Assembly (NCBI RefSeq): GCF_035918235.1 | Contig: NZ_CP109485.1 | Location: forward strand, 3,162,001-3,226,000 | Length of the DNA: 64,000 nucleotides | Direction of reading: 5' to 3' | DNA from: Streptomyces sp. NBC_01445 | Lineage (GTDB): Bacteria; Actinomycetota; Actinomycetes; Streptomycetales; Streptomycetaceae | Translations under genes and position numbers: made by a program | Shown here: piece by piece, positions 1-8,166 of the stretch | How positions within the stretch are numbered: position 1 is the stretch's first letter | Layout of the letters: each line of letters starts with the position of its first letter | The notes under the pieces: model-generated | The model's input: the letters and a program-made list of their open reading frames with translations, nothing else | Told to the model about the DNA's origin: nothing | Database searches by the model: none

Positions 1-114
1 CTGAGGACGGTCGAGGTCGCCGAGGCGGTCCTCGACTCGGCACGGCGGAAGACGGATCTGCCGCTGCAGAGCCCGCACTCGCGGAATCTGGCGGCGGTCA
101 CCCAGCGGTCGTGA
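1..114 (+). CDS. Gfo/Idh/MocA-type oxidoreductase, C-terminal end only
   Basis: The window opens inside a plus-strand frame that ends with TGA at 112-114, leaving 37 residues. The segment TVEVAEAVLDSARR matches the usual last helix of Gfo/Idh/MocA sugar-nucleotide dehydrogenases, where a VAEA..SAR pattern is common. The WlbB-like N-acetyltransferase 1.5 kb downstream would fit a WlbA/WbpB-type UDP-sugar 3-dehydrogenase, but that is inference from context. Nearly all of the protein, including the NAD-binding fold, lies outside the window. Confidence 0.5.
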   Translation: MRTVEVAEAVLDSARRKTDLPLQSPHSRNLAAVTQRS

Positions 115-123
115 GGTGCCCGG

Positions 124-582
124 TCACGGCAGTCGGGTCGGCTCGGGCCTGCCCGGACTGCCGTGGCTTCGCACACCGGGCGACCTGAAGACCCACCACC
201 GAAATGCGCCGTAATTCACCACCGCATTGACGATGGTCGACGTGGTCTTCGCCGCCACATAGGGCAGCCCCAGAGCTGTCAACCCGGTGACCGTCGCCAC
301 AGTTGCACTGTAATTCAGCCCGACGAGCACAAGATATTTGGCAAAGGCCGGTCCTGCCAGTGCGCCGCTGCGAAATACAAAGGACCTGTTGAGGCCGAAA
401 TTGACCGCCAGCACGGTCACGAACGCCAGCGAGGTGGCCGCGGCCAACGGCATACGAAGTCCGCCGTGCAGCAGGACCAGCGTCCCGACATCGATCAGGT
501 AGCACAGCCCTCCCACAAGGAGGAACCTTGTCGTATCAGCCGAGGAAAAGCGGCAAACGGTGTCCCACAGTTTCCGTACGAT
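124..582 (-). CDS. GtrA family membrane protein (lipid-linked sugar flippase type)
   Basis: About 152 residues with four hydrophobic segments and the family's opening RFLLVGGLCYLIDVG, followed by VNFGLNRSFVFR and the late YGAFRWWVFR pattern typical of GtrA. GtrA proteins are thought to move undecaprenyl-phosphate-linked sugars across the membrane and usually sit beside a DPM1-like GT2, as here: the GT2 gene is divergent, 78 bases away. The start is a problem. No ATG, GTG or TTG lies in frame between the divergent gene and the first membrane segment. The best-placed initiator is an ATC at 582-580 preceded by a GGGGAAGG ribosome-binding site (598-591) at 8 bases. The function is predicted from family only. 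Confidence 0.72.
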   Translation of the reverse strand: MVRKLWDTVCRFSSADTTRFLLVGGLCYLIDVGTLVLLHGGLRMPLAAATSLAFVTVLAVNFGLNRSFVFRSGALAGPAFAKYLVLVGLNYSATVATVTGLTALGLPYVAAKTTSTIVNAVVNYGAFRWWVFRSPGVRSHGSPGRPEPTRLP

Positions 583-660
583 TTCTGGTACCTTCCCCCG
601 TGCTCCAGCCCATCGTCGCAGACGGGCTCCAGTTGAAGAACCGTGAGAGGTTTTTTCTCC

Positions 661-1632
661 GTGTATCGAAATATGAAAGTCGCGGTTGTGGTGCCGGCGT
701 ACAACGAGGAAAAGTTGATCGCCCGGACGATCAACACCACGCCCGATTTCGTCGACCATATCGTGGTGATCGACGACGCCAGCAGTGACTCGACGGCCGT
801 CGAGGCGATCGACGCCGGCGACCCGCGGGTGGTTCTCATCCAGCACGAGAGAAACACCGGAGTCGGTGGAGCTGTCTGCGACGGGCACAAGGAGGCACTG
901 CGGCTGGGGTGTGACGTCTCGGTGGTCATGGCGGGCGACGGGCAAATGGACCCGGCCTATCTTCCCGCCCTGCTGGCTCCGATCTGTGACGGGACCGCTC
1001 TCTTCACAAAGGCGAACCGCTTCTACTCGCGCGACTCCTACCGCGGCATGCCGAAACACCGGATTCTCGGCAACGTCATCCTCTCTTTCCTGACCAAGCT
1101 GGCATCCGGGTACTGGCACCTGTTCGACCCCCAGAACGGGTACACCGCGATCCACCGGGCGGCGCTGGAACGGTTGAACCTCGACCGCGTGGCCAAGGAC
1201 TACTCATTCGAGAACGACCTGCTGATCAATCTGAACATCCTCCGGATCCCGGCCTGCGACGTCCCGATTCCCGCGGTCTACGGGGATGAGGTGTCAACCA
1301 TGCGGATGCACAAGGTCATTCCGGCATTGATTGGCCAGCTGGCTCGCGGGTCCGGACGACGCGTCGTCCTGAAGTACGTCGTCTTCTCCTTCTCGCCGAT
1401 CGCTCTTCTGCTCCTGGCGGGACTGTTCCTGATCGCCTTCGGCAGCGCGGCAAGCACGTGGGTACTGGTCCACACGCTCGGGCCTGCGAGCGCCAGCGCA
1501 GGAAGTGTCCTGCTGGCAACCCTGCCTATCCTCACCGGAATTCACTTTCTCGTCGGCGCCCTCATGCTCGATATCCAGGAGAGCCCGGACCGCCCAGCCG
1601 CCACCGCCGCCGGGATCGGAGGCTCCGGATGA
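661..1632 (+). CDS. GT2 glycosyltransferase, polyprenyl-phosphate sugar synthase type, with two C-terminal membrane helices
   Basis: A 323-residue protein beginning KVAVVVPAYNEEKLIART with the acidic DDASSDST motif and the later AGDGQMDP metal site, both typical of DPM1-like GT2 enzymes that load a sugar from a nucleotide onto a polyprenyl phosphate. The catalytic domain covers roughly residues 5-230; two hydrophobic helices follow (about 235-260 and 280-305), placing the active site on the inner face of the membrane. I chose GTG 661 because AGAGG lies 10 bases upstream; ATG 673 and GTG 643 are alternatives. Pairing with the divergent GtrA gene suggests that the lipid-linked sugar made here is flipped outward to decorate a wall polymer. 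The sugar is unknown. Confidence 0.85.
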   Translation: MYRNMKVAVVVPAYNEEKLIARTINTTPDFVDHIVVIDDASSDSTAVEAIDAGDPRVVLIQHERNTGVGGAVCDGHKEALRLGCDVSVVMAGDGQMDPAYLPALLAPICDGTALFTKANRFYSRDSYRGMPKHRILGNVILSFLTKLASGYWHLFDPQNGYTAIHRAALERLNLDRVAKDYSFENDLLINLNILRIPACDVPIPAVYGDEVSTMRMHKVIPALIGQLARGSGRRVVLKYVVFSFSPIALLLLAGLFLIAFGSAASTWVLVHTLGPASASAGSVLLATLPILTGIHFLVGALMLDIQESPDRPAATAAGIGGSG

Positions 1633-1669
1633 AGTCCGCCGCAGCCGGACCCAAGGCGACGTTCTCGCA

Positions 1670-2293
1670 TCAGACCTCCGTGAGAACGCCGTCGTTCTCG
1701 ACGTGCAGGACGCCGGTGCCCGGGCATTCCCACATCCCGGTCGAGCCGGGGACCTCGCTGAGCCGCAGGCCCGCACGCCCCACCCAGCCGATGTGACGGG
1801 CCGGGACGCCGGCGACAAGGGCGAAGTCCGGCACGTCCCGTGTGACCACGGCACCGGCGGCCACCATCGCCCAGCGGCCGACGCGGACCGGAGCCACGCA
1901 GACCGATCGCGCGCCGAGCGACGCGCCCTCGGCGACCGTGACCCCCACGGGCTCCCAGTCGGCACCTCTCTTGGGCCGCCCTTCGGGGTCGACCGAGCGC
2001 GGGTTGTGGTCGTTGGTCAGCACGACCGCGGGACCGACGAAGACACCGTGGCCGAGCTCCGCCGGCTCGTAGACCAGGGCATGGTTCTGAATCTTGACCC
2101 CGTCGCCGATCCGGACTCCGGGGCCGACATAGGCGCCCCGCCCCACCACGCAGTTGTCGCCCAGCACGGCCGCCTCACGGATCTGGGCGAGCTCCCACAC
2201 GGCGGTGCCGGGGCCCACCGCGGCCGACTCGTCGACCTGGGCCCCGGCTGCGATCCGAACCGGAGCGAGCGGCGCTTCACTGTTCTGCATCAT
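1670..2293 (-). CDS. Hexapeptide-repeat sugar N-acetyltransferase, WlbB/WbpD-like
   Basis: 207 residues built of left-handed beta-helix hexads (VGPGTAVWELAQIREAAVLGD, split by isoleucine/valine every six residues) with the signature KIQNHALVYE, FVGPAVVLTNDHNPR and the closing AGVPARHIGWVGRAG. This pattern is characteristic of acetyltransferases that act on 3-amino sugars of UDP-GlcNAc(3NAc)A-type pathways (WlbB/WbpD). Two ATG codons lie together at 2293 and 2290; neither has a strong ribosome-binding site. The gene converges on the GT2 gene with a 37-base gap. Together with the partial dehydrogenase at the left edge it suggests synthesis of an N-acetylated amino-sugar donor for an envelope glycan. 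The exact substrate cannot be read from sequence. Confidence 0.8.
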   Translation of the reverse strand: MMQNSEAPLAPVRIAAGAQVDESAAVGPGTAVWELAQIREAAVLGDNCVVGRGAYVGPGVRIGDGVKIQNHALVYEPAELGHGVFVGPAVVLTNDHNPRSVDPEGRPKRGADWEPVGVTVAEGASLGARSVCVAPVRVGRWAMVAAGAVVTRDVPDFALVAGVPARHIGWVGRAGLRLSEVPGSTGMWECPGTGVLHVENDGVLTEV

Positions 2294-2354
2294 GTGTTGT
2301 GGAACGACCCAAGGGGTGTGTGGGTTCGGGGACTTGGCCCGTTCTTCTTCTCCC

Positions 2355-2804
2355 CTACCAGCCTGCCGGCTCTTCGCCGCAAACAGGGCCGAGGGTGATG
2401 CAGGCGGTCCCAGCCTCTTCGCACACATGCAGGGTGAAACAGTGCTGGATGGCGCCATAGAAGTAGCCGGTAGCGGTCTCCCCTGCCTTCACCGTTTCCG
2501 TGACCCTGCCTGATTCAGGCCCCCCGGTCGTATCCACGTACCACACCGTGTAGGTCATCGGCCGGGCGCCGCCATTTGTGATGACGTACTGGAGGCCGGT
2601 TACGTCCTGGACTTCTCGTGCCGTGACGCAGACCTTCGTGCTGCCCAGATTTCCGCAGGTGCTGGTCGCCTGCCGTTTCCCTTTCGCGGTAGCCGGCGGT
2701 TCCTCTTGCCCGGACTCCGCACCAGCAGTCGAGGCGGGAAGGCCCAGCGCAATCACCGTGGCCGCGGCGCCGACCAGTACGGTGCGACGCGAGGTCTCCT
2801 TCAT
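2355..2804 (-). CDS. Small secreted protein of unknown function
   Basis: 149 residues starting MKETSRRTVLVGAAATVIALG, a signal peptide with a twin-arginine-like start and an AxA cleavage region near residue 29 (STAGAES). The mature part, about 120 residues, contains six cysteines (CGN, KVCVTA, QHCFTLHVCEE, TACITLGPVC), which would fit a disulfide-stabilised exported domain. A low-complexity linker of E, P, K and T joins signal and domain. I recognise no family. It lies between the acetyltransferase and the lectin gene on the same strand and may be co-expressed with them (48 and 61 base gaps). Confidence 0.8.
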   Translation of the reverse strand: MKETSRRTVLVGAAATVIALGLPASTAGAESGQEEPPATAKGKRQATSTCGNLGSTKVCVTAREVQDVTGLQYVITNGGARPMTYTVWYVDTTGGPESGRVTETVKAGETATGYFYGAIQHCFTLHVCEEAGTACITLGPVCGEEPAGW

Positions 2805-2852
2805 GTTCTCTCCTCTCCCCGTCGTCGGTACCTGATCTCGTAAGTCAGGACA

Positions 2853-4904
2853 CTAGGCCACCGCTTTCGCGAAAACGTTCAGCAGGATCTTCTGGATCGC
2901 GGTGTCGAACGGAATGCTGCCGGTGAAGGACAGGGAGCCGACCGTGAACACCCAGCCCTTGGGGGAAACGGGCGGCACGTAGAGCATTTCGGCCCCGCCC
3001 GAACTATTGAGCCCTTCCGCGATCAGTACGGATCCGGGCACGGCGGCCTGTCGACGGTCGACCTCCCAGCCGCTGGCGGCGATGTCGTAGGAGACGCTGC
3101 CAATGGCGTCTCCCACGTTCAGACCGGTTCCCGCCGTAAAAGGATTGTTAGCGGTGTCGCGCACCTCGTACGGAGCGAAGGACATATACGTCGGTGGGAA
3201 GTGCGATACGCCCAGGATCTGCGATTCGGACTGTCCGGAATCTGCGAAAACATCTCGTGAGCCGTTGGGCCGTCGAAAAATGACCGCGTTACCGTCCGGC
3301 GTGTACTGCATCCGTTCGTAGATTCCGTTCCCGCCCAGGTAGATGATGCGGCCGCCGTTGTTCTGGAAGTCAGCAATGTTGTCACGCGCGGTTTGCGTGA
3401 AATACTCGGGATGGGTGGTCAGCACCAGCGCCTTGTAATTTCCGCCCTGCGCGGGTGTCCGCAGCCAGCCGGCACCCGTCGCATGCAGGTCGTTGTCCGC
3501 GTAGCAGTCGTACTGGATGCCCTGTGAGCTCATCCATCGAAACAGCAGCAGGTCACTGTAGAGGAGGTGGTCGATGATTCCGGTCGCGGTCACATAGGAG
3601 TTGTCCCACGAGGTTCCCATATTGGGGCGCTGCAGGGTGACGGTCCGCTGCGCACCGGATTGGCCGGTCGTATATTGATTGTGCCCGCCCCAGAAATTGT
3701 AGGCGTTATAAGTATTGGTCGGCACCAGGACGGCGATCTGTCGCTGTGGCGTTGAGGGCCGCACGACGAACATCACGTTGTGTTCTTTACCCTGAGGTGA
3801 TTTCAATTGTGATGCGTATACGCCCGAAGGCCAGCTCGCCCCGGACCCCACAGATACCGAGAAGGACGGATTCCACCCGCACCCTGCGCTGTGATATCCG
3901 CTCTGCAGCAGCTGGAACTGCCCGGTTCGAGTAGCGGGCGGTGTGACGGTGACGGGGCCACCGGGGGCAGGAGCGAGGCGAACGGTGGACGACGTGTACG
4001 AAGGGAACGTCGTGGAGACGTGGATGCCGAGACTCGTGCCCTGCCGAGTGGACAGTGACGTCGGGTAGCCCTGCAACGCCGCGGAATTCTCGCGGGTGAA
4101 ACCCGAGCCGACCACAGCGCCGGAACCGCTGGCCCATTGAACGCCGCTGGTATCGACGGTCTCGGAGTTGAGCAGGCGATACCACTGGAGTTGATTGTCG
4201 GGGCCCGGCGGGTTGGCGGTGCTCGTGTTGATCTTGTACACGGCACCGGAACCATTGGAGAAAAGCCCCCTCTCGAACGGCCCCAAAATTGTGGTGTCAA
4301 CAGGCGCGCCACCGTTCGCCCAGTTGAACGTTCCAGTCGAGCTGAGATAGCGGAACCAGCTGAGCGCGCTGCCGTGCCGCGTTCCAAAAATAACGCCGTT
4401 CGGGTCGGCGAACAGTTGGGTGTAGGGCTGCCATTTCGAGCCGATCTTGGCACCCGAATTCGCCGCCCAGCTGAAGGAGCCGTTGGTGCCGGTATATTTG
4501 TACCAACGCAGGTCCCCGTTGCCGTCCTGCGCGTAGAGGACGTTCCCCCACCCGCCGATGACACGCGGGAAGTTCCACTGGGTACCGATACGACTGCCGC
4601 TTGCCGAGTGCCAGCTCCCGGCGCCGGTGCCGAGGTTGGACAGGATATATCGGTACCAAATAAGGTCCCCGTTGGGCAGGAACGCGAAGATCTGTCCATC
4701 GGCGGCGGCCAGGACGAAACGGAATTTCTGCCATCCGGTGCCGATGAGTCGAGGGGCGCCAGAATTTGCCCAGGAGGCGGGGGTGCCCGTCGTCCAATTG
4801 ATATGCCGATACCAATACAGGTTTCCGTCGGCCTGAATCGCGTAGATGATTCCGTTTCCGCCGGGAACCAAGCTCAAGAACCGCTGTTGAGGGTCATAGG
4901 CCAT
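2853..4904 (-). CDS. Tachylectin-2-type propeller joined to an N,N-dimethylformamidase beta-subunit-like domain
   Basis: 683 residues. The first 240 or so carry five repeats, each with a WYR, WYK or WFR core (LYWYRH, LIWYRY, LRWYKY, LSWFRY, LQWYRL), matching the five blades of tachylectin-2, a GlcNAc-binding beta-propeller. The last 400 residues resemble the DMFA2 / N,N-dimethylformamidase large-subunit C-terminal domain, seen in LVPTNTYNAYNFWGG, IIDHLLYSDLLLFRW, LTTHPEYFT and GGRIIYLGGNGIYERM. No signal peptide or membrane helix is visible at ATG 4904, which has GAAAG 8 bases upstream, so export would need a non-classical route or an unrecognised start. It is the last gene of the minus-strand glycopolymer block (16 bases after the membrane protein). 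Its substrate is unknown; the lectin half suggests binding to an amino-sugar glycan. Confidence 0.78.
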   Translation of the reverse strand: MAYDPQQRFLSLVPGGNGIIYAIQADGNLYWYRHINWTTGTPASWANSGAPRLIGTGWQKFRFVLAAADGQIFAFLPNGDLIWYRYILSNLGTGAGSWHSASGSRIGTQWNFPRVIGGWGNVLYAQDGNGDLRWYKYTGTNGSFSWAANSGAKIGSKWQPYTQLFADPNGVIFGTRHGSALSWFRYLSSTGTFNWANGGAPVDTTILGPFERGLFSNGSGAVYKINTSTANPPGPDNQLQWYRLLNSETVDTSGVQWASGSGAVVGSGFTRENSAALQGYPTSLSTRQGTSLGIHVSTTFPSYTSSTVRLAPAPGGPVTVTPPATRTGQFQLLQSGYHSAGCGWNPSFSVSVGSGASWPSGVYASQLKSPQGKEHNVMFVVRPSTPQRQIAVLVPTNTYNAYNFWGGHNQYTTGQSGAQRTVTLQRPNMGTSWDNSYVTATGIIDHLLYSDLLLFRWMSSQGIQYDCYADNDLHATGAGWLRTPAQGGNYKALVLTTHPEYFTQTARDNIADFQNNGGRIIYLGGNGIYERMQYTPDGNAVIFRRPNGSRDVFADSGQSESQILGVSHFPPTYMSFAPYEVRDTANNPFTAGTGLNVGDAIGSVSYDIAASGWEVDRRQAAVPGSVLIAEGLNSSGGAEMLYVPPVSPKGWVFTVGSLSFTGSIPFDTAIQKILLNVFAKAVA

Positions 4905-4920
4905 GTCTTTCGATGCCCTT

Positions 4921-6423
4921 TCAGATAAACCGCCGTGGGCATGGTCGTGCGTTACTGGTCCACGTGCAAGAATCGACACGATCCAATCGGGCCGAGGCCC
5001 ATAGGGCGGGGAACAGCGACAGGCAGAGCACGCCGATGAAGAGTGGCGCTGCCATGTAGCGGAAGCACGGCGCGGGATTAGCTGCGAGCACGGTGAGCTG
5101 CACGCCGAGGGTGACGCCCGCCAGGGCGAGCAGGGGACGGCAGCGGCGGACCCGGGCGAGCAGGGCGACGAGCGCGTAGGTGGCGTAGCACCAGGTGGCG
5201 CCACGCCAGAAGAGCCACTCGAGCTGGGGGACGCGGAAGGCGGAGCGGCCGAAGGTGGCCGCGTGGTTGAGGGTCTGGGACAGCGGCCGGGCCGTGAGCA
5301 CCGGTCGGTACGGGCTGTCCTGGATCGAGCGGAATCCCCACAGGTCTGCGGGGATCGATGTGCCGTACGTCCATGTCCTGGCGTTCTTGCTCCGCGGTCC
5401 GGGGAAGACGGCCCAGGCAATGTGCGCTCGGCACAGCCGCGCGTCGAAGATCTGCTGAGGGGACGTGCGCAGGACCCGCCACCACAACCGCACCAGCGGT
5501 TCGGCGAGCCGGTCGGCCGCGGCCCGGTTCAGCGAAGGACTGTAGTAGAGCACGTCGGACACATAGCAGTTGGTGCCGGCGCCCTGCCAGGTCGAAAGCG
5601 GCGCCACCCCGGCCATGAGCCGCAGATCATCCGCGGTGAACAGGCCCGGCGCCTGCGCATAGGTCACCGCCAGGTCGGCGTAGTGCAAGTTGTAGATGAA
5701 TGCCTTGCTCGGCTGCTCGACGCCGGCCGCCGGATAGACAACGAGCATGAGCAGCAGCGTCAGGGATGTGGTGGCGGCAGCGAGGCCGGCGATCATGCGC
5801 CGGGCTCCGGGCAGCGCCAGGAGCAGGACCAGTGACGCGATCACGGACATCGGGAAGCCGTTGTTGCGGAAGAGGTCGACGCCCAGGAGCCCGGCGCACA
5901 GCAGCAAGAGCTCCGAGCTGTGCAGATGCCCGTTCCACGTGCCGTTCGAGCGCCTGCCCAGGAGCCGTACCGACACTGCGAACACCAGCACCGCACAGAT
6001 CGTGAACGGCACGTCCTTCCAGACGAAGACGGTGAAGGACCCGAGCGGTGGAGCCGCCGCGCAGGCCACCGCGGCCGGTGCGCTCCATCGCCCCCGTACA
6101 CCCAGAGTCCGCAGGCTCGCGCACGTGTAGCCGAGTACCGCGGACATCGCGATCGTCTGCAGCAGCGTCAGCGCAGCGAGGTCCCCCGTGATGCCGAGGG
6201 TCAGCCGGACCAGCGCGTTGTAGAGCACCGAGTGGTCCGAGCGCCAGTGGCCGGTGGTGACCTGCCACGTGTAGACGACCGAGTCCATGCTCATCAGCCC
6301 CGGGTAGAAGGCCGCCCACCACAGCAGGTGGCAGGCCTGGCACGAGAGGAAGACAGCCAGCGGCAACCGTAGTTCCGGAGGTACGCGCGACGAGAGGGCC
6401 CGGGCCTTCGTGGCCGTCTTCAC
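4921..6423 (-). CDS. Polytopic membrane protein, paralogue 1 (DUF6020 / GT-C-like)
   Basis: About 500 residues with some ten or more hydrophobic segments. The first extracytoplasmic loop FYPGLMSMDSVVYTWQ followed by HWRSDHSVLYN resembles the acidic first loop of DUF6020 and GT-C-like proteins. It is strongly similar along its length to the next gene upstream (shared blocks LSCQAC.LLWW, TLGVRGRWSAPAAVACAAAPPLG, YNLHYADLAVTYAQAPGLFT). The start is uncertain: GTG 6423 is the first usable codon, but the 22-base ribosome-binding region of the paralogue is preserved at 6462-6483 with the aligned ATG replaced by CAT. It may transfer sugars or polyprenyl-linked units to a wall polymer; that is inference. 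Confidence 0.75.
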   Translation of the reverse strand: MKTATKARALSSRVPPELRLPLAVFLSCQACHLLWWAAFYPGLMSMDSVVYTWQVTTGHWRSDHSVLYNALVRLTLGITGDLAALTLLQTIAMSAVLGYTCASLRTLGVRGRWSAPAAVACAAAPPLGSFTVFVWKDVPFTICAVLVFAVSVRLLGRRSNGTWNGHLHSSELLLLCAGLLGVDLFRNNGFPMSVIASLVLLLALPGARRMIAGLAAATTSLTLLLMLVVYPAAGVEQPSKAFIYNLHYADLAVTYAQAPGLFTADDLRLMAGVAPLSTWQGAGTNCYVSDVLYYSPSLNRAAADRLAEPLVRLWWRVLRTSPQQIFDARLCRAHIAWAVFPGPRSKNARTWTYGTSIPADLWGFRSIQDSPYRPVLTARPLSQTLNHAATFGRSAFRVPQLEWLFWRGATWCYATYALVALLARVRRCRPLLALAGVTLGVQLTVLAANPAPCFRYMAAPLFIGVLCLSLFPALWASARLDRVDSCTWTSNARPCPRRFI

Positions 6424-6517
6424 ATCGGACCGGCCGGAACGGACTTGTTGTGGGGGATGGACGGAGATCTCCTGGGCGTTCGGGACACCGAGCAGTTTCA
6501 GCTGCTCCGTGCGCTTG

Positions 6518-8080
6518 TCACGGGATGTACTCCACGTTCTTCGGTGAGGTGGGTGAGGTCGCTGCGGTGGTGGACGGTGTCGCTCGGGACGCCGGGGGCG
6601 GGACGACGGGGCGTCCGGCACCGCGCAGCGCGGGAATGAGTGACAGGCAGAGCACGCCGATGAACATGGGGGCCGCCATGTAGCGGAAGCACGGCGAGGG
6701 GGTCGCGACGAATACGGTGAGCTGATTGCCGAGGGTGACGCCCGCCAGGGCGAACAGGGGGCGGCAGCCACGGGCCCGGGCGAGCCGGGTGACGAGCACG
6801 TAGGTGGCGTAGCACCAGATCGCGCCGCGCCACAGGAGCCACTCCAGCTGGGGAACGCGCGAGGCGGCATACGCGAAGACGCCGACGTCGTGAAGGGCTT
6901 GGGACGGGGGCTGGGGCTGGGCCGCCTGCCGGTAGGGGCTCGTCCGCATCTCCGGATACCACTTGTAGAACACCGGGTTCACCCAGTTGAGGGAGTTGTA
7001 CGTCCTGCCTCCTTGATCCTGCGGCCCGGGGAAGACGGCCCAGGCGATGTGCCCGCGGCAGATCCGCGCGCCCATCACCTTCTGGGGGGCCTTGCGCAGA
7101 GTGCGCCACCACAACTGCACGAGGGGTTCGGTGAGTTGATCGGTGACATGCCTGTTCAGCTTCCGGTACAGCGGGTCGGAGGCAAAGCAGGTGGCTCCGG
7201 TCGTACGCCAGTCCGAGAGCGGCGCCGCCCGGGCCATCAACCGCAGATCATCCTGGGTGAACAGGCCCGGCGCCTGCGCATAGGTCACCGCCAGGTCGGC
7301 GTAGTGGAGGTTGTAGACCAGCGTCTTGGGCGGCTTCTGGATACCGACCGCCGCATAGACCACGAGCATCAGCGTCAGTGTCACGGCGGTGGTGACGGTG
7401 ACCAGCACGGCGATCATGCGGCGGGCCCCGGGCAGCACCAGAAGAAGGCTCAGGGCGGCGATCACGGCAACGGGGAAGCCGTTGTTGCGGAAGAGGCCGA
7501 TTCCGAGGAACGCGACGCACAGCAGCAGGAGTTCGGAGCGTCGCAGGTGGCCGTTCCACCTCCCCTGCAACCGCCTGCCCACCAGTCGTACCGTCACGGC
7601 GAAGGCCAGCACCGCACAGGTCGTGAACGGCACGTCCTTGCCCACGTAGACGGTGAACACACCGAGCGGTGGAGCCGCCGCGCAGGCCACTGCGGCCGGT
7701 GCGCTCCACCGTCCGCGTACGCCGAGTGTGCACAGGCTCGCGCACGTGTAACCGAGTACCGCGGACATCGCGACCGTCTGCAGGAGCGTCAGCGCAGCGA
7801 AGCCCCCGTTGCTGTTGAGGGACAGCCAGAGCAGGGAGTTGTAGAGGACCGAGTGATTGGAGATCCAGTGGTCGGTGGTGACCTGCCAGGTGTAGGCGAG
7901 CGCGTCGTAGTCGATCAGGCCTGGGTAGAACGCCAGCCACCACAGCAAGTAGCAGGCCTGGCAGGAAAGGTAGACGACGAGCGGCAACCGCAGCGCCGGC
8001 GGCACGCGCGACCACAGCTCGTGGGCCCTGGCTGCCGCCGTTGAGGAATGGAGCCGGGAACGGGGCGCTGTGGCTGACAT
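6518..8080 (-). CDS. Polytopic membrane protein, paralogue 2 (DUF6020 / GT-C-like)
   Basis: 520 residues, ATG at 8080 with GGAG about 9 bases upstream. After a charged N-terminus there are ten or more hydrophobic helices; the first outer loop carries FYPGLIDYDALAYTWQ and HWISNHSVLYN. Shared blocks with paralogue 1 (for example LLQT.AMSAVLGYTCASL, KDVPFT, RNNGFP) indicate recent tandem duplication. A Ser/Thr-rich tail of about 25 residues follows the last helix. It lies 86 bases after the third GT2-TagF gene and 94 bases before paralogue 1, so all probably share transcription. An envelope glycosyltransferase or transporter role is likely but unproven. Confidence 0.8.
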   Translation of the reverse strand: MSATAPRSRLHSSTAAARAHELWSRVPPALRLPLVVYLSCQACYLLWWLAFYPGLIDYDALAYTWQVTTDHWISNHSVLYNSLLWLSLNSNGGFAALTLLQTVAMSAVLGYTCASLCTLGVRGRWSAPAAVACAAAPPLGVFTVYVGKDVPFTTCAVLAFAVTVRLVGRRLQGRWNGHLRRSELLLLCVAFLGIGLFRNNGFPVAVIAALSLLLVLPGARRMIAVLVTVTTAVTLTLMLVVYAAVGIQKPPKTLVYNLHYADLAVTYAQAPGLFTQDDLRLMARAAPLSDWRTTGATCFASDPLYRKLNRHVTDQLTEPLVQLWWRTLRKAPQKVMGARICRGHIAWAVFPGPQDQGGRTYNSLNWVNPVFYKWYPEMRTSPYRQAAQPQPPSQALHDVGVFAYAASRVPQLEWLLWRGAIWCYATYVLVTRLARARGCRPLFALAGVTLGNQLTVFVATPSPCFRYMAAPMFIGVLCLSLIPALRGAGRPVVPPPASRATPSTTAATSPTSPKNVEYIP

Positions 8081-8166
8081 GGCGGAGATCTCCTGGGCGT
8101 TCGGACCGGAGCGGCGAGCGGAAGGTGACGGGAAGGACAGGCCGGTGGCCCACGCTGCGGCCCTGG

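Noticed and set aside
4905..5420. N-terminal extension of the lectin-DMFase frame
   Set aside because: The added residues are Pro/Arg/Ser low-complexity and lie over the end of the membrane protein gene; ATG 4904 starts exactly before the first propeller repeat.
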